A stretch of 41,726 nucleotides of DNA from assembly GCA_934486755.1 (NCBI GenBank), contig CAKSQT010000009.1, positions 1 through 41,726 of the forward strand, in the 5' to 3' direction. Below are positions 1 to 7,515 of this stretch, one piece after another (positions within the stretch are counted from its first letter, which is position 1; each line of letters begins with the position of its first letter). The notes below the pieces were generated by a model. It did not search any database. It was not told the DNA's origin and worked only from the letters and a program-made list of their open reading frames with translations. The DNA comes from an uncultured Eubacteriales bacterium. GTDB taxonomy: Bacteria; Bacillota; Clostridia; Oscillospirales; Acutalibacteraceae. A program made the position numbers and the translations under genes.

Positions 1-811
1 CATCAAAGGTTTCTTCAAGATTATGGCGAGCACTTGTCCAACCTTTTCCGTCGGTAAACCAAACAAAAGTAAAACCGCCGATTGTATCTGTTTCGAGAGC
101 AAGTGTTTTGTAACTGCGTGCTGTTTCGTTTAATTTACTTCCGCCGCTGCCGTAAAAATTCGTTTCGATACCGTAAATCATATTAGGTGTCTTAACAACA
201 AAATCAAAACGCTTTTCTGTTTTTCCTTGATTTGAAATAGCCGAAAGATCTATGTCCCATTTATCTGTAATCTGATGAATATACATTTCTTTGAAATAGG
301 ACTCATCTTTGACAAAGCCTGCTTTTTGGATAAAACTTTCAACTAAGTTTTCCATCAAATGACCACCACGATTTTTACGACCGTTGGAATCAAGACCTGT
401 TTCAACACCCGTTGCATAATCTACAAGGTTGTTGACAATATGATTTTCCAACAAATCGAATAATCCGGTTTCACGCATAAAATATTTGTATCTCTCATAA
501 TGAGCGTGGCTGTTCGGCGAATATTTTCCAAAATCGAATTGGAATAAATGACCTCCATTTTCATCCTGACAGTAAATTTCGTTTGCTCGAACCGCTAAGA
601 GCAAAGGTATGCACTTTAATACTTCGGGATATTTTCTCATCAAATTCTCAAAATCAGCTTCTATGTTTTTAGAGCCAATGAGAGAATTTAAAATATTAAT
701 CTCAACCTTAATACTATCTACATTTCTGTGAACTTTTTCAAAATCTATGTAATAACCATAGTCTGCAATACTATCACGAAAACCTGATAGCCAAGCATTA
801 AAATTCCTCAT
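1..811 (-). CDS. DpnII/MboI-type type II restriction endonuclease, 3' part missing
   Basis: Leftward reading frame that runs off the left window edge; about 270 residues are visible, so the C-terminus is missing. It begins MRNFNAWLSGFRDSIADYGY, and the frame stays open across the whole stretch. The segment ending in NFYGSGGSKLNETARSYK, preceded by KTEKRFDFVVKTPNMIYGIE, resembles the nuclease core of DpnII/MboI-type enzymes, which cut unmethylated GATC; this is family knowledge, not a database hit. Its ATG shares one base with the TAA of the upstream nuclease gene (TAATG), so the two are probably translationally coupled. The Dam-type methylase two genes upstream would protect the host sites. 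An alternative is another nuclease with the same fold but a different target. I am fairly sure it is a restriction enzyme and less sure of the exact specificity. Confidence 0.75.
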   Translation of the reverse strand, partial: MRNFNAWLSGFRDSIADYGYYIDFEKVHRNVDSIKVEINILNSLIGSKNIEADFENLMRKYPEVLKCIPLLLAVRANEIYCQDENGGHLFQFDFGKYSPNSHAHYERYKYFMRETGLFDLLENHIVNNLVDYATGVETGLDSNGRKNRGGHLMENLVESFIQKAGFVKDESYFKEMYIHQITDKWDIDLSAISNQGKTEKRFDFVVKTPNMIYGIETNFYGSGGSKLNETARSYKTLALETDTIGGFTFVWFTDGKGWTSARHNLEETFD

Positions 812-1656
812 TATTCATTCTCCTTTAACATAATTTCAACTTTATCAGTATATATTTTCCATATAGATTTTTTAGGAACATAAGAGCCATCTTGGCGTAT
901 AAGACCTAAATTTCTATACAACTCTGTAACGCCAGACAAGAAACAATTTGTTTTATCTATTTTCAATTTCTTTAATTCACTTCCGTTTATCGAAACAGAT
1001 ACAGTTTTTTGATTAGGCTCAAGAATGTCTATCAATGCTTTGGGCATTCGTAGTATTCTTGCTCGGATATCATTTGCTGTTATTTGTTTATCAACAATAG
1101 TTATAGGAGAAAAATCATCATTGTGAAGACTGCTTGTTATTGGTAAATCGTCATTTGGATTTTTTAATTCATCCATCATTTCCCTGCTGAAAACAGGTTT
1201 ATAAACAAAACCTATTTCGTTATCAATACAACTTTCAACCAGTGATTTCCCATCAATTAAAATAATAGGACGAGACAAATCATCCATTACAAACTCTTTG
1301 GTTTTTGTTGAATATGAGGCGGTCGTTATAAACAATCCTTTGCTACCAGATTTCATTACACCTCTTAAGGCTCTTACTTTTTCGATAGGTATTGTTGTTC
1401 CGGGTTTGTTCCTTTTTGCTTGAACAAAATATTCAACAGAGTCTGCGCCCTCTAATCCGCCAACTCCATACCTTATCGCTTCAAGATCAATGCCACCATC
1501 AGCAGAACGTTGAGTAACTCTAACTTCATCTAATCCTATTTTTTCAAGATATACTTTAAGAAATTCTTCAAAAGCATATCCGATTTCAAAATAAGAATAA
1601 AAATCATATATCAATTTGTTTTGTTCTTCTATAGCTAATTCAGTCGTTTTTCGCAT
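811..1656 (-). CDS. Mrr-like PD-(D/E)xK restriction endonuclease
   Basis: 281 aa. The N-terminal half carries a Mrr-type catalytic core: a Glu in FEEFLKVYLEKIG (about residues 29-41), DGGIDLEA (about 54-61) and the QAK of FVQAKR (about 77-82). This is the E...D...QxK pattern of restriction-like nucleases. The C-terminal 100 residues are a separate lysine-rich module that I do not recognise and that may bind DNA. The start follows AAGGAGAATAT, which overlaps the stop of the methylase gene, so translation is tightly linked. It lies between the HTH-Dam methylase and the DpnII-type enzyme in one operon. Family members include type IV (modification-dependent) enzymes and accessory nucleases of type II systems. 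Which role applies here cannot be read from sequence. Composition is AT-rich like the rest of the operon. Confidence 0.72.
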   Translation of the reverse strand: MRKTTELAIEEQNKLIYDFYSYFEIGYAFEEFLKVYLEKIGLDEVRVTQRSADGGIDLEAIRYGVGGLEGADSVEYFVQAKRNKPGTTIPIEKVRALRGVMKSGSKGLFITTASYSTKTKEFVMDDLSRPIILIDGKSLVESCIDNEIGFVYKPVFSREMMDELKNPNDDLPITSSLHNDDFSPITIVDKQITANDIRARILRMPKALIDILEPNQKTVSVSINGSELKKLKIDKTNCFLSGVTELYRNLGLIRQDGSYVPKKSIWKIYTDKVEIMLKENE

Positions 1657-1665
1657 ATATTCTCC

Positions 1666-2736
1666 TTAAAAATTACTAATAAGCAACTCTTTAATTTTTC
1701 CTCTTGCTTCGCTATTACAATTAATCATTCGAGTTGCTTCAACTCGCTTGATTTTATGTGCAGAATAGATATTATCAAAGAAATCATCGTCTGTATTTGA
1801 ATTCTTTGGATCGGAATTGCTAATTACAATTTTTGCACCTTTTTTATCCATGTCGTCAACAAATTGCACAAGCTCAATCTGTGCATCATCATTAAACAAA
1901 TTCTCGGTATATGCAGTAAAACTTGCTGTATCTGTAATAGGTCTGTAGGGCGGATCAAAATAAACAAAGGTATTTTCATCAATAAAGTCTGCTGACTTTC
2001 TGTAATCTCCGCATACAATGGTAACTCTCTGCAACTTATTCGATACTGCTCCGAGATTTTTTTCATCACAAATCATCGGATTTTTGTATGCTCCCATAGG
2101 AACATTGAACAACCCTTTTTTGTTTACTCGGAACAGACCGTTGAAACAAGTCTTGTTAAGGAAAATCATTAATGCCGCTTTTTCGATATTAATATTTTCA
2201 TTGCCATTTACTTTCAAGTCGTTAAAACGCTTTCGCTTTTGCATATAGTAAACCTTACGATTGTCTGCATCTAACTGAATAAAATCGTTCTGCATAGTGA
2301 GAAGCATTTTAATCAAATCATCTACATCATCACGAATAATTCGATACGTATTGATAAGTTCAGCGTTAATATCGCTGATATAAACTTCTTCTAAATCATA
2401 TTTACTAAGTATATCAAACAAAACTGCACCACCACCAACAAATGGTTCGGCGTATTTTGTAATCCTTCCACTATCAAAAGGATAGTAGCGTTCAATCTCT
2501 TTAAGAAGCTGACCCTTACCGCCTGCCCATTTCAAGAAAGGTTTGACCGCTTTTTCTTCAGTTTTACTATAACGTGTACTTCTTGCATCTGTCGGTTTTG
2601 TGGCCGTTGTTGGTATAATCCACATATTACCCACCATAGTTGCTTCTTTAATTCTTTGTTCAGAGCACAAAACCGCTACTCTTCTTTGGGAAATACCCCA
2701 TTTTTTGGCAGCTTCTCTTGCAGACATAAATTCCAT
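1666..2736 (-). CDS. HTH-fused DNA adenine methylase (Dam/DpnM type)
   Basis: 356 aa from the start chosen here. The frame is open to 2787, but the ATG at 2736 has a good ribosome site (AGGAGG, 5 nt upstream), and the extra upstream residues overlap the promoter. Residues 1-60 form a small helix-turn-helix module (SAREAAKKWGISQRRVAVLC, then MVGNMWIIP) of the AlpA/excisionase-like type. The methylase follows: FLKWAGGKGQLLKEI (SAM-binding motif I), an EPFVGGGAVLF segment, and the catalytic DPPY in FDPPYRP. The tail NSEARGKIKELLISNF is typical of Dam-type enzymes from type II systems, which methylate adenine in GATC. It is the first gene of the operon, so modification is made before the nucleases. 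The HTH part may let the methylase regulate its own operon; this is inference. Confidence 0.85.
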   Translation of the reverse strand: MEFMSAREAAKKWGISQRRVAVLCSEQRIKEATMVGNMWIIPTTATKPTDARSTRYSKTEEKAVKPFLKWAGGKGQLLKEIERYYPFDSGRITKYAEPFVGGGAVLFDILSKYDLEEVYISDINAELINTYRIIRDDVDDLIKMLLTMQNDFIQLDADNRKVYYMQKRKRFNDLKVNGNENINIEKAALMIFLNKTCFNGLFRVNKKGLFNVPMGAYKNPMICDEKNLGAVSNKLQRVTIVCGDYRKSADFIDENTFVYFDPPYRPITDTASFTAYTENLFNDDAQIELVQFVDDMDKKGAKIVISNSDPKNSNTDDDFFDNIYSAHKIKRVEATRMINCNSEARGKIKELLISNF

Positions 2737-2775
2737 AACAACCTCCTGAATACACCCCGTTCGTACTTGTATAAT

Positions 2776-2804
2776 ATTATATTCCAAAACTCGAATAATA
2801 GCAA
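2776..2804 (-). promoter_or_regulatory. Promoter of the restriction-modification operon
   Basis: On the minus strand TTGCTA (2804-2799) is followed by 17 nt and a perfect TATAAT (2781-2776). It points into the HTH-Dam gene and lies 40 nt upstream of its start. It also overlaps the first codons of the longer methylase frame, which supports the shorter start. Confidence 0.6.
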
Positions 2805-2848
2805 TACCGTTTTAGAAATTATTGTAAACTTTTTTATTGCTCTAAAAA

Positions 2849-3031
2849 GGCTCTATAATAAATGTTGGGGTAACCAAGTAGAGCCTACAAAGGAAAAATA
2901 GAATAAAATAAAAAAGTAGAGCATATTTGGATGAAATCCGTTAAAATGGAAATAAAAAATAACCATAAACGGAGGCTCCAATATGCTCTACACTCATTTT
3001 ATCCCTTTACCTCAACTATCGACAAAGAGCC
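2849..3031 (+). mobile_element. ISL3-like insertion sequence remnant or MITE
   Basis: This covers the gene-free stretch between the restriction operon and guaA. The left end starts GGCTCTATAATAAATG and continues GTTGGGGTAA; the right end read inward is GGCTCTTTGTCGATAG and continues GTTGAGGTAA. These imperfect terminal inverted repeats of about 25 bp begin GGCTCT, as in the ISL3 family. Inside, GGAGG precedes ATG at 2983, opening a frame MLYTHF that runs into the right repeat after a few codons, as if most of a transposase gene had been deleted. An inner inverted repeat, GTAGAGCATATT...AATATGCTCTAC (about 2911-2990), could form a hairpin over that start. I see no matching 8-bp target duplication. 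The family call rests on the repeat ends only. Confidence 0.45.
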
Positions 3032-3048
3032 TGAAAATAATCCAAAAC

Positions 3049-4575
3049 TCAAAGCCATTCTATTGTTGCTGGCGGCTTTGAGGTTATATCGTAAACAATT
3101 CTGTTTACGCCCTTGACTTCTTTTACAAGTCGTCTTGAAGCTTCCTCAAGAACATCATACGGGATACGCGCCCAATCGGCAGTCATAAAATCGCTTGTGG
3201 TGACCGCACGCAGCGCTACCGTATAGTCGTATGTGCGGAAATCGCCCATCACGCCGACCGAACGCATATCGGTAAGGACGGCGAAATACTGCCCTATTTC
3301 ACGGTCAAGACCCGCATTCGCAATCTCCTCGCGGAATATCGCGTCGGCGTCTTGCAGTATTGATATTTTCTCTCTTGTAAGCTCGCCGATTATGCGGACA
3401 CCGAGTCCGGGACCGGGGAACGGCTGACGGAATACCATATTTTCGGGCATACCGAGTTCCAAACCAACCTTGCGGACTTCGTCCTTGAACAGGTCTCTTA
3501 ACGGTTCTATTATTTCATCAAAATCGACGTGATCGGGCAAACCGCCTACATTATGGTGGCTTTTAATCAGCGCCGCATCGCCTACACCCGATTCTATACA
3601 GTCGGGATAAATAGTTCCCTGAACAAGGAAATCGACCTTGCCTATCTTCTTTGCCTGAGCCTCAAAAACCCTTATAAACTCGCGTCCGATAATTTTGCGC
3701 TTTTGTTCGGGGTCGCTTATACCCCTGAGCTGACCCAAAAACTGCTCCGACGCGTCTATCGATATAAGGTTAATATTATAGGTTCCCTTAAACAGTTCGT
3801 TGACCTGCTTTGCTTCGTCCTTGCGGAGAAGACCGTGATCAACGAATATACAGGTAAGATTTTCTCCTACCGCCTTATGTAAAAGCAGAGCCGCAACCGA
3901 ACTGTCAACTCCGCCCGAAAGCGCGCAAAGCACCTTGCGGCCGCCGATTTTCTGCTTTAACTCCTCAATTGTGCGTTTGGTAAACGACGCCATAGTCCAT
4001 TCGCCCTTACAGCCGCACACGTTATAAACGAAATTCTTTATCATTTCGCTGCCAAGTTCGGTATGCATAACCTCCGGGTGGAACTGCACCGCATAGAGCT
4101 TTTTGGCGGCATTTTCCATAGCCGCAACTGGGCAATCGCCCGTTTTTGCAGTTATTTTAAAATCTACGGGTATTTGATTTATGTAATCAGTATGGCTCAT
4201 CCAACAAACCGTCTTCTGCGGAATGCCGTCAAACAATTTGCTTGTGGTATCAACGGTCACCTCAACTTTACCGTATTCGTTCGCACCTGCCTCAACAACG
4301 CCGCCCAATGTATGCGCCATAAGCTGAGCGCCGTAGCAAATTCCCATTATCGGGATGCCGAGTTCAAAAAGTTCCTTCTTATACAGAACCGCATTCTCAC
4401 CGTAAACACTTTTCGGCCCGCCCGTAAGTATTATACCGCTGTATCCTGCAGCTTTTATTTCCTCTATCGAGGCGGTATAAGGACGTATTTCCGAATAAAC
4501 ATTATTTTCTCTGACTCGTCTTGCAATCAACTGATTGTACTGTCCGCCAAAGTCAAGTACCAAAATCTTTTCCAT
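3049..4575 (-). CDS. guaA: GMP synthase (glutamine-hydrolysing)
   Basis: 508 aa, full length for the family. It converts XMP to GMP with ATP and glutamine, the last step of guanine nucleotide synthesis, in the cytosol. Residues 1-190 are the class I glutamine amidotransferase domain, with nucleophile Cys80 in GICYGAQ and the His/Glu pair in QFHPEV. The ATP-pyrophosphatase domain follows, with the P-loop motif ALSGGVDSS, then the C-terminal dimerisation domain ending in the conserved DITSKPPATIEWL (the usual form is PPGTIEWE). A ribosome site AGGAGA precedes the start. The glycosyltransferase gene ends 46 bp upstream in the same direction with no terminator between, so the two may be co-transcribed. 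I saw no purine riboswitch upstream. The insertion remnant begins 18 bp beyond its stop codon. Confidence 0.97.
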   Translation of the reverse strand: MEKILVLDFGGQYNQLIARRVRENNVYSEIRPYTASIEEIKAAGYSGIILTGGPKSVYGENAVLYKKELFELGIPIMGICYGAQLMAHTLGGVVEAGANEYGKVEVTVDTTSKLFDGIPQKTVCWMSHTDYINQIPVDFKITAKTGDCPVAAMENAAKKLYAVQFHPEVMHTELGSEMIKNFVYNVCGCKGEWTMASFTKRTIEELKQKIGGRKVLCALSGGVDSSVAALLLHKAVGENLTCIFVDHGLLRKDEAKQVNELFKGTYNINLISIDASEQFLGQLRGISDPEQKRKIIGREFIRVFEAQAKKIGKVDFLVQGTIYPDCIESGVGDAALIKSHHNVGGLPDHVDFDEIIEPLRDLFKDEVRKVGLELGMPENMVFRQPFPGPGLGVRIIGELTREKISILQDADAIFREEIANAGLDREIGQYFAVLTDMRSVGVMGDFRTYDYTVALRAVTTSDFMTADWARIPYDVLEEASRRLVKEVKGVNRIVYDITSKPPATIEWL

Positions 4576-4621
4576 TTTTTTCTCCTACAATCAAATATTT
4601 ACGTAAAAACAGCGGTCTTTT

Positions 4622-7336
4622 TTATTTGACACATTCCGTATAAACCTTATTATACAACACTTCATAATCCGTTTCAAGTGACAGATTAGGATTATAATAA
4701 GGATCGCCCTTGCTGAGGAACTTTTTGTCCCACTTTTTATGGAACAGTTCTACCTCTCCCGCAAAGCGTTTCTGTTTAGCGGGGGTATCCTCATATCCGC
4801 GGCTTTTTGACTCATAGTGATAAAGCTCCGCGTAAGGTGTAAACACGATGAGCTTATTCAATTCACGCACACGAAGGCAGAGGTCAATATCATTGAATGC
4901 CACGGCAAATTCACAGTCAAATCCGCCTATGCTGTCAAAAATCGATTTTCTGATCATAAGACACGCCGCGGTAACCGCGCTCAAATCCTGCGAATAGAAC
5001 ATTTTGCCCATATAACCGGGATCGTCGCGCTCCAACCGACAGTGCGAATGACCTGCCACACCGCCGAGACCGACTATGACACCTCCGTGCTGCACGGTAT
5101 CGTCGGGATAGTAAAGTTTTACACCGACTATACCGACCTCGGGACGCTGAGCGTACATCAGCATTTCTTCGATCCATTCGTTTGTTATGATTTCGGTATC
5201 ATTGTTAAGTAAGATCATATATTCGCCCGATGCGGACTTTGCGCCGAAATTATTAATATCCGAATAGTTGAAAACGCCTTCATATTTAACTATTTTAATA
5301 TTTTTTTGCTTTTCTTTTTCCGAGTAATAATCAAAAATTTCCTTTTCTGTGCTATTGTTTTCGATTATTACAATTTCATAGTTATCGTAGGTCGAATTAA
5401 ACACAATGGAATCTATACAGCGCTTTAAATCGGATTTATGATTCATATTCGGAATGATTATTGACACCTTAGGGTGAATTTTAAGTTCATACTTGATCCT
5501 GTACATTGTCGGGTGTACCTTACTGCTTTCCACAGTACATTCATATCCGCTATTCCGTATACTCTCGGCAACCGCCTTTTTACCCGCTTCAATTGCATAA
5601 TTCTTAGCGCCCATAGACATCGCGACAGACTGCGGATGCGAACGCCAGAAATAAAGCAGTTTTCTGATATGGTAAACCTTGCTCGCATTTGCGGTCAGTC
5701 GTAGTATCAGGTCGTGATCTTGACTTCCGTCAAACTCGTCCCTGAACCCGCCTGTTTTTTCAAGCAGTTCTCTTGAAAAAACGGTAAAGTGGCATATATA
5801 ATTTACACCCCTGAGATTATCGACCGCATAGTCGGGTTTAAAATGAAAGGAGACTATTTTTTTAATATTGGGACTTTCAAAGGTTGCCTCATCAGAATAT
5901 ATAAAGTCGGCGCCGTTTTCACAAATAGCCTTCATATTTTCATATAAAGCAGACGGATGTAAAATATCGTCGTGGTCAAAAAGTGCGATATAGTCGCCTG
6001 TCGACATATCAATACAGGCGTTGGTGTTTTCTGAAATTCCGAGATTTTTTTCAAGCTTTCGGTAGACTATACGCTTGTCCGCCGCGGAATACTCTTTTGC
6101 GCGTTCCCCGACCTCGGTATGTTCATTATCGCTTCCGTCGGCAAGGCACAGTTCCCAATTCTTATAGGTCTGCGCTTTGACCGATTCAATCATTTCATCA
6201 AGAAATTTTATAGGCGTGTTATAAAGCGGAACAAGTATGCTGAATTTTATGTCTTTCGGGAATACCGCCGCTTCTTCACGCCTGCGCTTTTCAGCCGATA
6301 TTGCGGTATAGTCGATCTTTGCGGAAGTCAATTTTGCACATTCTCTGTATTTACGTATTGTTTTAAACAATACGGACGGACCCGATAAAATGAGAATTTT
6401 AAGTGCTCTAAGCGGGTAACGCGTTACTTTCCATTTCTTTAAGAACACCTTTATGGAATTTGTAATTTTTCTGAACGGTTTGGTTATGCGCCAATATTGA
6501 GAATGTATAATTTCATAATACAGCTTTGTAACCGCATTTAGATCCTCGACGGCTTTTTTATAATCGCTTTCTGCCTTGATTCTTTTAGATTTTTCGTCAT
6601 TTATCTTGCGGTCAAGCTGTTCGTTGAGATATGAAAGCCGCTTAACTTCAAATGAATATTTTTCCTCATTGGCCTGCTTTTCGGAAACCGCGGTTTCTTT
6701 TTCTCTTTTCTCATTGCACAGCGCGATTTCATATCTTTCAACAGCATTGGATACGTCACAACGTTCAAAACAATAAGCGTCCGAAGATATATAATCAGGA
6801 TAATTGTTTATCACATTATAAAATCCATTTTCGGCAAATCTTTTCGCCCAATAGGGAACCGACTGAACATTTATATGGGTAGGTTCATCAAAGCCCATTG
6901 AGGTGGATGAAAACAGCACCGTATCCGTATGAGCGCAAATATTTTTAATAGCGGCGCCGCATTGATCTTCGCTCAAATGTTCCATAACCTCTATATTGGT
7001 TATTAAATCAAATGTTCTCGGGAAGGCATTGGGAAATTCTTCTGTTATTGAACAGACCCTGCAAAACGGTCTTGCTTCGGGAACCGAGTTCAAAACCGCG
7101 TATTCGGAAACATCAATACCGTAGGCTGAAACGCCGAGCGCTCTCAATTCTTTAACCAGCAAGCCTAATGCGCAGCCTGTATCCAGCACTGTTTCGGGAT
7201 TAAATTTTTCCACTATTTTCTTTGCCAAGTTTTTGAAAAAACTGTTTAATTGCTCATTTTCAGCATAATTTACGGGAGAGCCAATTCCGATATCATAATT
7301 TCTATAATACGATTCATTATAAATCTGTTCCGTCAA
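4622..7336 (-). CDS. Methyltransferase-glycosyltransferase-glycosyltransferase fusion
   Basis: 904 aa. Domains in order: a class I SAM methyltransferase (about 1-200) with glycine-rich motif VLDTGCALG (about 50) and an acidic GIDVSEYA; a lysine/glutamate-rich coiled coil (about 205-275); a linker with SQYWRITKPFR, typical of large cell-wall glycosyltransferases; a first GT2 domain (about 360-610) starting FSILVPLYNTP with a DHDD metal motif; and a second GT2 domain (about 625-890) starting KVSIIIPNMNH. It probably builds and methyl-caps a surface polysaccharide (rhamnan or O-antigen-like); substrates cannot be inferred. The start is a TTG with AAGGAAG upstream. There are no transmembrane segments, so it is likely cytosolic or membrane-associated. 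No polysaccharide cluster surrounds it, though a Wzz/BY-kinase pair lies 2.6 kb away beyond glmS. Confidence 0.85.
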   Translation of the reverse strand: MTEQIYNESYYRNYDIGIGSPVNYAENEQLNSFFKNLAKKIVEKFNPETVLDTGCALGLLVKELRALGVSAYGIDVSEYAVLNSVPEARPFCRVCSITEEFPNAFPRTFDLITNIEVMEHLSEDQCGAAIKNICAHTDTVLFSSTSMGFDEPTHINVQSVPYWAKRFAENGFYNVINNYPDYISSDAYCFERCDVSNAVERYEIALCNEKREKETAVSEKQANEEKYSFEVKRLSYLNEQLDRKINDEKSKRIKAESDYKKAVEDLNAVTKLYYEIIHSQYWRITKPFRKITNSIKVFLKKWKVTRYPLRALKILILSGPSVLFKTIRKYRECAKLTSAKIDYTAISAEKRRREEAAVFPKDIKFSILVPLYNTPIKFLDEMIESVKAQTYKNWELCLADGSDNEHTEVGERAKEYSAADKRIVYRKLEKNLGISENTNACIDMSTGDYIALFDHDDILHPSALYENMKAICENGADFIYSDEATFESPNIKKIVSFHFKPDYAVDNLRGVNYICHFTVFSRELLEKTGGFRDEFDGSQDHDLILRLTANASKVYHIRKLLYFWRSHPQSVAMSMGAKNYAIEAGKKAVAESIRNSGYECTVESSKVHPTMYRIKYELKIHPKVSIIIPNMNHKSDLKRCIDSIVFNSTYDNYEIVIIENNSTEKEIFDYYSEKEKQKNIKIVKYEGVFNYSDINNFGAKSASGEYMILLNNDTEIITNEWIEEMLMYAQRPEVGIVGVKLYYPDDTVQHGGVIVGLGGVAGHSHCRLERDDPGYMGKMFYSQDLSAVTAACLMIRKSIFDSIGGFDCEFAVAFNDIDLCLRVRELNKLIVFTPYAELYHYESKSRGYEDTPAKQKRFAGEVELFHKKWDKKFLSKGDPYYNPNLSLETDYEVLYNKVYTECVK

Positions 7337-7378
7337 TATAATCTTCCTTTATAAATAACTTTTTTATACTGCCTGTTT

Positions 7379-7407
7379 ATTATATAACAAGTACGACACT
7401 TTGTCCA
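7379..7407 (-). promoter_or_regulatory. Promoter of the fused glycosyltransferase gene
   Basis: Minus strand TGGACA (7407-7402), 17-nt spacer, TATAAT (7384-7379), about 43 nt upstream of the TTG start. It is a strong sigma-A match, and may also serve guaA by read-through. Confidence 0.65.
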
Positions 7408-7463
7408 GCCGAAACTGCACAATGCCCGTATATCCAACATCCACGCACTCATTATATAACAAA

Positions 7464-7504
7464 CCGCTCTTTTTGTCCACATTGATTATGAACAAAAAGA
7501 GCGG
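7464..7504 (-). terminator. Hairpin terminator after glmS
   Basis: A perfect 13-bp stem CCGCTCTTTTTGT / ACAAAAAGAGCGG with a 15-nt loop lies just after the glmS stop codon. The following T-run is interrupted (TTTGTTATAT), so termination strength is uncertain. Confidence 0.6.
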
Positions 7505-7515
7505 CGATACATAAT

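Noticed and set aside
2931..3116. 61-residue open frame after the restriction operon
   Set aside because: It crosses the insertion remnant and runs antisense into the 3' end of guaA; no conserved protein features.
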